A stretch of DNA of 64,000 nt from Flavobacterium panacis (GTDB taxonomy: Bacteria; Bacteroidota; Bacteroidia; Flavobacteriales; Flavobacteriaceae), in contig NZ_JANKMS010000007.1 of assembly GCF_024649945.1 (NCBI RefSeq), positions 62,001 to 126,000 on the forward strand. Reading direction: 5' to 3'. Below the pieces are notes generated by a model. The model ran no database searches and was not told the DNA's origin. It saw nothing but the letters and a program-made list of their open reading frames with translations. Numbering within the stretch: position 1 is the stretch's first letter; every line of letters begins with the position of its first letter. Shown here piece after piece: positions 25,777 to 33,059 of this stretch. A program made the position numbers and the translations under genes.

Positions 25777-25959
25777 ATGGCAAAGAAAGGTAATAGAATC
25801 CAAGTAATTTTAGAATGTACTGAGCACAAGACTTCTGGTGTTCCAGGAACTTCTAGATATATTACAACTAAGAACAAAAAAAATACTCCAGACAGATTAG
25901 AGATTAAAAAATTTAATCCAATCTTGAAAAGAGTAACTGTTCACAAAGAAATTAAGTAA
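25777..25959 (+). CDS. rpmG: 50S ribosomal protein L33
   Basis: A 60-residue bL33: MAKKGNRIQVILECTEHKTS, RYITTKNKKNTPDRLEIKKF. The zinc-ribbon cysteine pairs of some L33 forms are absent (only one Cys), so this is a zinc-independent version. It lies 27 bases after rpmB. Confidence 0.96.
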   Translation: MAKKGNRIQVILECTEHKTSGVPGTSRYITTKNKKNTPDRLEIKKFNPILKRVTVHKEIK

Positions 25960-26033
25960 TAATTAGGGATTTTTATAAATCTCAAATGGTGTGGCCATTC
26001 GAGTTTTATGAAAAGTTCAATAACATTTGAATC

Positions 26034-26186
26034 ATGGCAAAGAAAACCGTAGCATCGTTACAAACAGCTTCTAAGAGATTGTCAAAAGCCATCAAAATGG
26101 TAAAATCTCCTAAAACTGGTGCATATACATTCGTAGAATCTATTATGGCTCCTGAAGAAGTTGATGAATTCTTGAAAAAGAAATAA
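26034..26186 (+). CDS. DUF4295 family protein, probable Bacteroidota-specific ribosomal protein
   Basis: A 50-residue basic protein: MAKKTVASLQTASKRLSKAI, then KMVKSPKTGAYTFVESIMAP. It is the third gene after rpmB and rpmG and has the small, Lys-rich character of a ribosomal protein. The family is restricted to Bacteroidota, and to my recollection a small extra 50S protein (bL38) seen in the F. johnsoniae ribosome comes from this position; that link is from memory. A terminator follows. Confidence 0.85.
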   Translation: MAKKTVASLQTASKRLSKAIKMVKSPKTGAYTFVESIMAPEEVDEFLKKK

Positions 26187-26205
26187 TTACAATTACATTA
26201 TATAG

Positions 26206-26239
26206 AAAAGCTACTTTCATTTCGGAAGTAGCTTTTTTA
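26206..26239 (+). terminator. Terminator after the ribosomal protein genes
   Basis: AAAGCTACTT, nine-base loop, AAGTAGCTTTTTT. It separates the three ribosomal genes from ftsY. Confidence 0.85.
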
Positions 26240-26374
26240 TTACCTATATTTGTCTAAAAATTTAAAGAATCGTAACAATTGGCTGTTTTTTGAAAAACAA
26301 TTGCACTTTCTTTAAAGATTTGGATTTCCTGACTGAAGATCAGGAAATCTAGTAAATCTAATAATCTACAAAAA

Positions 26375-27328
26375 ATGAGTTTTTTTAAAAAATTATTCTC
26401 TACCGAAAAAAAAGAGACTTTAGACAAAGGTCTTGAAAAAACAAAAACTACTTTTTTCTCGAAGTTAAGCAAAGCCGTTGCTGGAAAATCTAAAGTTGAT
26501 GACGATGTTTTAGATAATCTGGAAGAAGTTCTTGTAGGTTCAGATGTTGGAGTAAATACGACATTGAAAATCATTGAGAGAATTGAAAAACGTGTTGCCG
26601 AAGATAAATATTTAGGAACAGATGAGTTAAATCAGATTCTTCGTGATGAAATTGGAGCTTTGTTATCTGAAACAAACACTGGTGAAGCAACTGAATTTGA
26701 AGTTCCAAAAGATAAAAAACCTTATGTTTTAATGGTTGTGGGAGTAAATGGAGTTGGAAAAACAACTACCATTGGAAAATTAGCTTACCAATTTAAAAAA
26801 GCAGGTCATAACGTGGTTTTAGGTGCGGCAGATACTTTTCGCGCGGCAGCAATTGATCAATTGCAAGTTTGGGCAGATCGAGTTGGAGTGTCAATTGTGA
26901 GACAAAATATGGGAAGTGATCCGGCTTCTGTAGCTTTTGATACTTTACAATCGGCGGTTGCTCAAAATGCAGATGTTGTTATTATCGATACTGCTGGACG
27001 TCTTCATAATAAAATCAATTTGATGAATGAGCTTTCAAAAGTAAAACGTGTCATGCAGAAAGTTGTTGAAGATGCACCACATGACGTGCTTTTGGTTTTG
27101 GATGGTTCTACAGGTCAAAATGCTTTTGAACAAGCCAAACAATTTACAGCAGCAACAGAAGTAACTTCGCTAGCAGTAACTAAATTGGACGGAACTGCAA
27201 AAGGTGGGGTTGTAATTGGTATTTCAGATCAATTTCAAATTCCTGTAAAATATATTGGTGTAGGTGAAGGAATTGAAGATTTGCAAGTTTTCAATAAATA
27301 TGAATTCGTTGACAGCTTCTTTAAATAA
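26375..27328 (+). CDS. ftsY: Signal recognition particle receptor FtsY
   Basis: A 317-residue SRP GTPase. The short N-terminus (MSFFKKLFSTEKKETLDKGL) lacks the long acidic A domain of E. coli. The NG domain shows GVNGVGKTTTIGKLA, DTFRAAAIDQL, DTAGRLHNK, TKLDGTAKGG and GVGEGIEDL. It docks ribosome-SRP complexes at the membrane. Confidence 0.96.
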   Translation: MSFFKKLFSTEKKETLDKGLEKTKTTFFSKLSKAVAGKSKVDDDVLDNLEEVLVGSDVGVNTTLKIIERIEKRVAEDKYLGTDELNQILRDEIGALLSETNTGEATEFEVPKDKKPYVLMVVGVNGVGKTTTIGKLAYQFKKAGHNVVLGAADTFRAAAIDQLQVWADRVGVSIVRQNMGSDPASVAFDTLQSAVAQNADVVIIDTAGRLHNKINLMNELSKVKRVMQKVVEDAPHDVLLVLDGSTGQNAFEQAKQFTAATEVTSLAVTKLDGTAKGGVVIGISDQFQIPVKYIGVGEGIEDLQVFNKYEFVDSFFK

Positions 27329-27334
27329 AATACC

Positions 27335-27514
27335 ATGAGTTTTGAATCTTTAAAAAATATCTCGTCGGTTGCTTTGTATTTTGCGAGTATTATATGTTTG
27401 GTCTTGGCAAATGTATTGAAAAGGGACAGTCTTTCAATTTATTATATTTTGATGGTGGCTGGAGTGATTTTATTCTTTCTGGGAGTTCTTAAAAGGATAA
27501 AAAAAAATCAATAG
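27335..27514 (+). CDS. Small two-segment membrane protein
   Basis: A 59-residue frame from an ATG six bases after the ftsY stop. Two hydrophobic segments, SVALYFASIICLVLANVL (11-28) and IYYILMVAGVILFFLGVL (35-52), are separated by KRDS, with a Lys/Arg-rich tail RIKKNQ. Close spacing to ftsY suggests co-transcription. No family recognised. Confidence 0.6.
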   Translation: MSFESLKNISSVALYFASIICLVLANVLKRDSLSIYYILMVAGVILFFLGVLKRIKKNQ

Positions 27515-27548
27515 TCTTTAGAAAAGTAATTTTTTGAGTTTGACATTT

Positions 27549-28145
27549 ATGAAATATTGTCTTTTGTTTTTGCTGTTTAGTCTATTTTCCTGTGTAAATA
27601 GAAGTAGTGAAACTGCAATAAAAGCTCAAAAAGTTATTGTGATTCAGCCTTTAGGCGATTTTCAGCAGAAGCAAGCTCAAAAGGTTTTTGTTGAAATTAA
27701 AGCGATTAACCCGAAAGTTGTTTTGTTGGAAAATATTGAGTTTCCCGAAGGGACTTTTTATAAGCCCAGAAATAGATTTCGTGCTGACAGTATTATTAAA
27801 AATCTAAAAAATAACATCGGTAAAGATTCTGTAATTGTTGGATTGTCACATTCTGATATTAGTACAACCAAAAACGGAATTAAAGACTGGGGAATAATGG
27901 GATTAGGTTACAGACCTGGAAAAGCTTGTGTTGTTTCTGATTTTAGATTATCCAGAAAAAATAAAAATGAACAATTTTATAAGTTGGTTTTGCATGAATT
28001 GGGACATACAGAAGGATTGCCTCATTGTAAAATAAAAACTTGTTTAATGCGTGATGCTGAAGGTGGAAATCCTCTCGATCAAGAAAAAAGCTTCTGCAAG
28101 GATTGCAAAAGCTTCTTGAAAAGTAAGGGATGGCAATTAATTTAA
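27549..28145 (+). CDS. Archaemetzincin-family zinc protease, lipoprotein
   Basis: A 198-residue protein. From the ATG at 27549 the signal peptide ends at SLFSC (Cys 15), so the mature protein is lipid-anchored. The zinc motif HELGHTEGLPHC (149-160) continues with KIKTCLM (C165, M167 Met-turn) and CKDC (183-186), which reproduces the archaemetzincin pattern HExxHxxGx3C-x4-CxM with a following CxxC. Archaemetzincins are usually cytosolic, so export is unusual. A terminator overlaps the stop codon. Confidence 0.85.
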   Translation: MKYCLLFLLFSLFSCVNRSSETAIKAQKVIVIQPLGDFQQKQAQKVFVEIKAINPKVVLLENIEFPEGTFYKPRNRFRADSIIKNLKNNIGKDSVIVGLSHSDISTTKNGIKDWGIMGLGYRPGKACVVSDFRLSRKNKNEQFYKLVLHELGHTEGLPHCKIKTCLMRDAEGGNPLDQEKSFCKDCKSFLKSKGWQLI

Positions 28146-28159
28146 TTGCCTATTTTTTT
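28132..28159. terminator. Terminator overlapping the archaemetzincin stop codon
   Basis: GGCAATTAA-TT-TAATTGCC palindrome followed by TATTTTTTT. The stop codon is inside the stem; it also borders the convergent serine hydrolase gene. Confidence 0.7.
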
Positions 28160-29225
28160 ATTGTTGATACAAAGCATTGATTTTCTCCCATAAAACTTTA
28201 TCGAAATCGGATAGAGCCAAATTAACGTTATCGGCTGCATCTCCCATTCTGATTACAACCATTTTTTTACTTGGAACTACATAGATTTTCTGATCGTTTT
28301 TTCCTAATGCCATAAACATGTCACTTGGGGCAGTAGGAATTACACTTCCTTGAAAAGTTAACTGTGATTGTGGTAGATGATAGTTTGCTTTTCCGTTTAA
28401 CCACCATAAATAGCCATATCCTAAATTAATATTTTGTGAAGTTGTAGTTGCTTCGTTAAAATAGTTTTCATTTAGAATTACATCGTTTTCCCATTTGCCT
28501 TTATGTAGCATTAGTAGTCCAAAGCGAGCCATGCTCCTTGTTGTACTTGTGTAAACGCTATTTACGCCAAGTTGCACCCAAGTGCCATTCATGCCGATTT
28601 TGTCTCTTAATTTGGTATTGAAATAATTTTGCCAGCTTTGTCCACTTGCTTTTTCGACTACATCTTGCAGCTTTACGTATACATTGTGATATGCCCAACG
28701 TGTTCCGGCGTCTGCTTTGTATATTAAATCTTCTGGATCTACATCGTCAGTAGTGTCATCAAGGCCGGATGTCATAGTTAAAAGATGTTTGCAGGTTATT
28801 AGGTTTTCTTGGGCTAACGTCTCACTTGTCCATCCTGTTCCTAAATATTGAGAAACTTTATTGTTTATATTTAGTAATCCTTCTTGTTGCGCGATTCCTG
28901 TAACGGTCGAGGTTAGTGTTTTTCCTGCGCTGGCCCAATACCAGTTTGTAGTGGAGGTATGGTTGTTGAAGTAGTTTTCCAGAACAATACGTCCGTTTAC
29001 TAAAATAATAAAGGATTTAGAATTTTTGAGTTCGAGATAATCTAAAAGAGGCTGAACAGCGCTTTGATCCCACTTTAGATCAGTTATGGATTTTGTTTCC
29101 CAGGTTGTTCCCGTTATAGGAGGGAAATACATGCTTTCTGATGGCGTTTTATCAGGTTCAGTAGAGTCTTTAGTGCAGCTCATAAATAATAGAGCAGTTA
29201 CTATTGCATAAAAAGTTTTGGTCAT
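28158..29225 (-). CDS. Class C beta-lactamase-fold serine hydrolase, lipoprotein
   Basis: A 355-residue exported protein with lipobox LLFMSC (Cys 17). The catalytic SxxK is SAGK in WYWASAGKTLTS, the YxN is YHN in WAYHNVYVKL, and TSGLDD and GYGYLWWLNG are typical of the family of DD-peptidases, esterases and 6-aminohexanoate hydrolases. The C-terminal KTG box is replaced. The substrate is unknown; antibiotic hydrolysis is not implied. Confidence 0.85.
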   Translation of the reverse strand: MTKTFYAIVTALLFMSCTKDSTEPDKTPSESMYFPPITGTTWETKSITDLKWDQSAVQPLLDYLELKNSKSFIILVNGRIVLENYFNNHTSTTNWYWASAGKTLTSTVTGIAQQEGLLNINNKVSQYLGTGWTSETLAQENLITCKHLLTMTSGLDDTTDDVDPEDLIYKADAGTRWAYHNVYVKLQDVVEKASGQSWQNYFNTKLRDKIGMNGTWVQLGVNSVYTSTTRSMARFGLLMLHKGKWENDVILNENYFNEATTTSQNINLGYGYLWWLNGKANYHLPQSQLTFQGSVIPTAPSDMFMALGKNDQKIYVVPSKKMVVIRMGDAADNVNLALSDFDKVLWEKINALYQQ

Positions 29226-29266
29226 GTTTTTTGGTTTTGGGTATGACCAAAAATATGCTAAATAGT

Positions 29267-29827
29267 TTAATTTCTCCTAAAATTATTTTTCTCTAAATTC
29301 TTTAATAATACATGATTAAACTCTTCATTAAGTTCCCATTTTGTTCCGTCGGTAAAAACGATGTAGTACGGTCTTATTTCAATAATTTTATCTGCATCTG
29401 TAGAGAAATCTTCCCAGAATTCGGTTTTTGATTGATTTGGTTTTAATAAATGGATAGAATTCTCCGTAAATCTCCCTTCTCCATAAAAGTATCTTCCATT
29501 TGCTGGTTCGTCAAATGAGTTTGTGCAAAACCATTCAAACCTGATTGCTTTTATGTTTTTCTTTCCTAGATTTTTAAACGTTATTTGAATGTCTTTGTGA
29601 TCTGAGTAACTGTTTTTTAGTAATGTTGCCTTTGTTATTTTTATTGGTGAAATTTGTAATATTTTTTTTTGCATTGTCAGGCTATCGATTGATTCTGAAC
29701 TTGTTAATATAAGAGGGGTTGGTTTTGTAAATTCTGAATGATGATGCTTGTTTTTAGGCTCTGTTGGTCTGCCGCATTTTAAAAATAGGAGGACAGTACT
29801 AAAAAGTATGATCAATATATTTTTCAT
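29267..29827 (-). CDS. Putative lipoprotein of unknown function
   Basis: A 186-residue protein with an N-terminal hydrophobic segment ending in LLFLKC; the Lys before Cys is not canonical, so lipidation is likely but uncertain. The mature part has beta-strand patterns (IRFEWFCTNSF, IIEIRPYYIVFTDGTKWEL) resembling small beta-sandwich proteins. It lies 41 bases before the serine hydrolase on the same strand and may share its transcript. Confidence 0.65.
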   Translation of the reverse strand: MKNILIILFSTVLLFLKCGRPTEPKNKHHHSEFTKPTPLILTSSESIDSLTMQKKILQISPIKITKATLLKNSYSDHKDIQITFKNLGKKNIKAIRFEWFCTNSFDEPANGRYFYGEGRFTENSIHLLKPNQSKTEFWEDFSTDADKIIEIRPYYIVFTDGTKWELNEEFNHVLLKNLEKNNFRRN

Positions 29828-30039
29828 TTTTAATTCAGAAATAGAAGTTTGAACTTTGAGTTTAATCTTTACAAAAGAAATTTGAGGTAAAGGTCTTTAA
29901 AGTTTTAGACGATTTTAGTACCTATAAGTTTTAATGCTATTAAAATAAGACCACTTGCTTGTTTCTGTCTTGTGGAAAAATGTTTCTATTTTGATGAAAT
30001 AATTAATGAATAAACTGTTTCTTTTGATGATTATAAAAC
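29828..30039. other. Intergenic, no gene seen
   Basis: AT-rich start of a 356-base gap between divergent lipoprotein genes. I see no reading frame with protein-like composition and no hairpin here; the rest of the gap holds a promoter box (30040) and the structured element (30073-30166). Confidence 0.5.
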
Positions 30040-30047
30040 TACCTTTG
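30040..30047 (+). promoter_or_regulatory. -7 promoter box upstream of the structured element
   Basis: TACCTTTG matches TAnnTTTG. Transcription would start about 20 bases before the element at 30073, placing that element in the 5' leader of the 30184 lipoprotein gene. Confidence 0.55.
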
Positions 30048-30072
30048 TAGTCCGGCAAAAATTTCTTTTGAA

Positions 30073-30166
30073 AACTGAAACCCTAGCCCTGATGGGAGCG
30101 GCATCCTTTTGTTTTTTTTGCTTTAAAAAGCAAAAGATACAGCGGACAGCAGGTTTCAGCTTCTTA
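30073..30166 (+). other. Structured dispersed element, copy A (leader hairpin)
   Basis: Order of parts: CTGAAACC (30075-30082) pairs with GGTTTCAG (30152-30159); inside are CTAGCCCTGAT and AGCGG on the left and CAGCGGACAGCA on the right; the inner stem is ATCCTTTTG-TTTTTTTTGC with GC-AAAAGAT. CCCTAGCCCTGAT, ATCCTTTTG, CAAAAGAT and CGGAnAGCAGG are shared with copy B at 59217-59305. It ends 17 bases before the ATG of a lipoprotein gene. Confidence 0.7.
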
Positions 30167-30183
30167 TTAATACGATAAAAAAT

Positions 30184-30624
30184 ATGAGAAACACTTTTAT
30201 GATTTTGGTTTTGTCTCTTTTGTTTGTGAGTTGCAAGCAAGAAATAAAACCTGCAGATATTGCTAAATTAAATGGTTATTGGGAAATTGAAAAAGTAGTT
30301 TTTGAAAAAGGAGAACAAAAGGATTATAAAATGAATGAGACTTTTGATTTTTTTCAAATTAAAAATAATAAAGGTGTTCGCACGAAAGTTATGCCTCAGT
30401 TTGATGGTACATTTTTAACGACTGACACTTTTGAAAAAGTTAATGTTCGGTTTGCAGGAGAACAGGTTTTTTTGGATTATAAAACCGATTATGCAAAATG
30501 GAGTGAAGAAATTATCTCGCTTTCTGACGAACAATTAGTGGTTAAGAACCCACAGAAAATAGAATATCATTATAAAAAAGCAGCACCAATTAATCTCTTG
30601 AACGATGGCGAAAAGACTAAATAA
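30184..30624 (+). CDS. Small lipoprotein, lipocalin-like, unknown function
   Basis: A 146-residue protein with lipobox LLFVSC (Cys 17). LNGYWEIEKVVFEKGEQKDY and alternating strands suggest a small beta-barrel of the lipocalin-like type. The 3' end overlaps the DUF721 gene by 20 bases in another frame, so the two are likely co-translated. Preceded by structured element A. Confidence 0.75.
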   Translation: MRNTFMILVLSLLFVSCKQEIKPADIAKLNGYWEIEKVVFEKGEQKDYKMNETFDFFQIKNNKGVRTKVMPQFDGTFLTTDTFEKVNVRFAGEQVFLDYKTDYAKWSEEIISLSDEQLVVKNPQKIEYHYKKAAPINLLNDGEKTK

Positions 30625-30901
30625 CGAAAGCACTATTAGTGCTGTTTTGCAACAGATTATTCAGGTGAATAAACTACAGCCAGGTATGGATCAGATTGAT
30701 GTTCGTGATGCTTGGAAAAATCTTATGGGAAGTGGTGTAAATACTTATACAAAAAATGTTGTTCTTAAAGGCGGTACTTTGTATGTAGAGTTGGGTTCTG
30801 CAGTTTTGCGTGAAGAATTAAGCCATGGAAAATCAAAAATCGTTAAAATGATTAATGAAGAACTGGGACGTAATGTTGTAACAGATGTTGTTTTGAGATA
30901 G
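30605..30901 (+). CDS. DUF721 (DciA-like) protein
   Basis: A 98-residue protein: VLQQIIQVNKLQPGMDQIDV, DAWKNLMGSGVNTYTKNV, LYVELGSAVLREELSHGKSK. This is the DUF721 domain, found in DciA, which helps load the replicative helicase in many bacteria. The short form here contains little beyond the domain. It overlaps the upstream lipoprotein gene by 20 bases. Confidence 0.82.
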   Translation: MAKRLNNESTISAVLQQIIQVNKLQPGMDQIDVRDAWKNLMGSGVNTYTKNVVLKGGTLYVELGSAVLREELSHGKSKIVKMINEELGRNVVTDVVLR

Positions 30902-30909
30902 GTTCTCAA

Positions 30910-31032
30910 TTGCAGTCACAGTCACCAGTCACAGTCACAGTTTTCGGTTTCATAAAAAAATCCTGTTTGTATAACAAACAGGATTTTTTTTTATGAATAC
31001 AATCACTGAAAACTGTGACTGAGACTGAAAAC
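30910..31032. repeat. Inverted CAGTCA/TGACTG words enclosing a terminator
   Basis: Left words TGCAGTCACAGTCACCAGTC and CACAGTTTTCGG (30911-30947), right words CACTGAAAACTGTGACTGAG and ACTGAAAACT (31005-31032). The arms are opposed and enclose the DUF721/ndk terminator, exactly as at 4646-4779. Confidence 0.75.
30954..30993. terminator. Bidirectional terminator between the DUF721 gene and ndk
   Basis: AAAAAAATCCTGTTTGT, loop ATA, ACAAACAGGATTTTTTT. Perfect 12-bp core stem with A and T runs on either side. Confidence 0.88.
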
Positions 31033-31035
31033 TAA

Positions 31036-31455
31036 TTAAAATTGCTCTCTTCCAGCAAAGTGGAATGCACCTTCGATAGCAGCGTTTTCGTCGCTGTCAG
31101 ATCCGTGAACTGCATTTTCTCCGATAGAAGTTGCGTATGCTTTACGAATAGTTCCTTCAGCAGCTTCAGCTGGATTTGTAGCTCCAATTAAAGTTCTGAA
31201 ATCTTCTACTGCGTTGTCTTTTTCTAAAATTGCAGCAACAATTGGTCCACGAGACATAAATTCAACTAATTCTCCGTAGAAAGGTCTTTCTGCGTGAACT
31301 GCGTAAAATGCTTTTGCATCAGCTACAGTTAATTGAGTTAATTTTAATGAAACGATTTTAAAACCACCATTTGTAATCATTGCTAAGATATTCCCGATGT
31401 GTCCGTTTGCAACAGCATCTGGTTTAATCATTGTAAAAGTTCTATTTGTTGCCAT
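31036..31455 (-). CDS. ndk: Nucleoside diphosphate kinase
   Basis: A 139-residue enzyme that exchanges terminal phosphates among NTPs and NDPs. FTMIKPDAVANGHIG opens the protein; the phosphohistidine lies in ENAVHGSDSDENA. Length and motifs are standard. A TACTTTTG box lies upstream. Confidence 0.96.
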   Translation of the reverse strand: MATNRTFTMIKPDAVANGHIGNILAMITNGGFKIVSLKLTQLTVADAKAFYAVHAERPFYGELVEFMSRGPIVAAILEKDNAVEDFRTLIGATNPAEAAEGTIRKAYATSIGENAVHGSDSDENAAIEGAFHFAGREQF

Positions 31456-31478
31456 TTTTATATTTATTAAATTTTGTG

Positions 31479-31486
31479 CAAAAGTA
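31479..31486 (-). promoter_or_regulatory. -7 promoter box for ndk
   Basis: The minus strand reads TACTTTTG, 23 bases before the ndk ATG. Confidence 0.5.
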
Positions 31487-31569
31487 TACTTTTTTCGTGA
31501 ATTGTTTTTAATAAATTCTTAATTAAAACGTTTGAGAATGGTGTTTTGAGCAATAAAGAATATTTTTAA

Positions 31570-31655
31570 ACCATATAAGTCATATAAGTTCATTTAAAAA
31601 AGCGCAAAGTATTTCTTTATTGCATAGTTAAATGAACTTATATGACTTATATGGT
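31570..31655. repeat. Perfect 28-bp inverted repeat with TATAAG words
   Basis: 31570-31597 and 31628-31655 are exact reverse complements. Each arm contains ATATAAGT twice and GTTCATTTAA at the inner end. The 30-base centre is AT-rich. Closely related arms form the outer stem at 57733-57908. Located between ndk and the DUF5009 gene, both on the minus strand. Confidence 0.9.
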
Positions 31656-31662
31656 GAAAAAT

Positions 31663-32934
31663 TTATACTTTAAAAATTAATTTGTTTCTGTAGAATATCC
31701 AAAGAATAAATGTCCAAATCGCTACATATGTTAGCGCTCCGGCTAGAGAAGCGGTCATTGGATTACTGAAAATTGGTGCAATTCCAGAGTAGTATAAATA
31801 GCTTAAAAGATTGGTTTGTTCTGCTGGATTGTTCGGGTTTTGGAATCGAATCATGGTTAATGCTTGCGGGATAATCTGCGAAGCAAAGAAAACAATCATC
31901 GGGTTGACTCCCCAAATAATAAAAATTTTGAAGCCTTTTTTGAGTTCTTTAATGTCGATTATAAAATACAAAACGGTTAAACAGATTGTAGCTAATCCTG
32001 TGGTGAACAAAACGTAACTGCTGGTCCAAATTGATTTGTTGATTGGGAAAACCAAAGCCCAGATTAGTCCGAAAAAGATAAGTGAAGTACCAATCATTCC
32101 CATTTTTTGGGCTTTTTGGATTTTGGTAACACTAAGTAGTAAAATTTGTCCGATAAATAAACCGATAATGCCGTTTACAATTGATGGCAAAGTGCTTAAA
32201 ATTCCTTCAGGATCCCAAGTTTTTGTTTCGTGGTAATTATGTCCTTTTAAAAGAATGCTGTCGACCCAAGCAGCTAAATTAGTTCCTCTTTCTAAATTTG
32301 CTTCTCCAATTCCTGGAACAGGGATTAAAGTCATAATAGCCCAATAGCCTAAAAGTAAAACGGCTCCCGTAATAATTTGTGTTTTTAAAGATGTTTTTAA
32401 ATACAAAAGGGCCACAACAAAATAAACAATTGCAATACGCTGTAAAACTCCAGGAAGCCTTACATCTTGATAATTTTCAAAACCTCCGTAAGCTAAAATT
32501 ATATACAATACTAATATTCCAACCGCAAAGATGTTTTTTAAACGATTTCTGAAATTACCCATTAGAGCATAACCAACGGCAATTGTAATGGCTAAACGAA
32601 CAATAAGAAGCGGAATTCCGTCTAATCCAAAAAGCTGAATCTTCCCAAAAAAGTTGAAGAAAATCCCCAAACAGAACATTCTTAAAGAACGAACTACTAT
32701 TTTATTGAATGTTGTATCATCGTATGTTTTTTCGGGCATTGCCAATGGAACTGCAACTCCCATTATAAAAACAAAAAAGGGAAATACAAGGTCAGTTGGT
32801 GTGCAGCCATTCCAATGTGCGTGTAAAAGTGGTGGATAAACATTGCCCCAGTCTCCTGGATTGTTTACAATTGTCATCAATAGAATAGTTAGTCCGCGAA
32901 AGACATCAAGCGAAATTAGGCGTTCTCTTACCAT
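31663..32934 (-). CDS. HGSNAT/DUF5009-like multipass membrane protein
   Basis: A 423-residue protein with about ten to eleven membrane segments. It starts RLISLDVFRGLTILLMTIVN and has HAHWNGCTPTDLVFPFFVFI, then MGVAVPL, the signature of bacterial relatives of heparan-alpha-glucosaminide N-acetyltransferase. The conserved His region at the first periplasmic loop is present. It is a second member of the family at 16764-17954 but clearly diverged. Its role may be acylation of exported glycans. Confidence 0.82.
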   Translation of the reverse strand: MVRERLISLDVFRGLTILLMTIVNNPGDWGNVYPPLLHAHWNGCTPTDLVFPFFVFIMGVAVPLAMPEKTYDDTTFNKIVVRSLRMFCLGIFFNFFGKIQLFGLDGIPLLIVRLAITIAVGYALMGNFRNRLKNIFAVGILVLYIILAYGGFENYQDVRLPGVLQRIAIVYFVVALLYLKTSLKTQIITGAVLLLGYWAIMTLIPVPGIGEANLERGTNLAAWVDSILLKGHNYHETKTWDPEGILSTLPSIVNGIIGLFIGQILLLSVTKIQKAQKMGMIGTSLIFFGLIWALVFPINKSIWTSSYVLFTTGLATICLTVLYFIIDIKELKKGFKIFIIWGVNPMIVFFASQIIPQALTMIRFQNPNNPAEQTNLLSYLYYSGIAPIFSNPMTASLAGALTYVAIWTFILWIFYRNKLIFKV

Positions 32935-33059
32935 TTGGTTAGTTCGTTAATAGGTTATAAAATATATAATTCTATTTGGTTTGAGAGAAGCAATAATCTC
33001 GGAGATGTGCTGGTTATTTGTTCCTGAATTATCGCTTTGAATTTCTAAAGATAATTATT

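Noticed and set aside
28158..29225. Antibiotic-resistance beta-lactamase
   Set aside because: SxxK and YxN are shared with many esterases and peptidases; the KTG box is not seen and lipid anchoring fits a cell-envelope hydrolase, so resistance is not supported.
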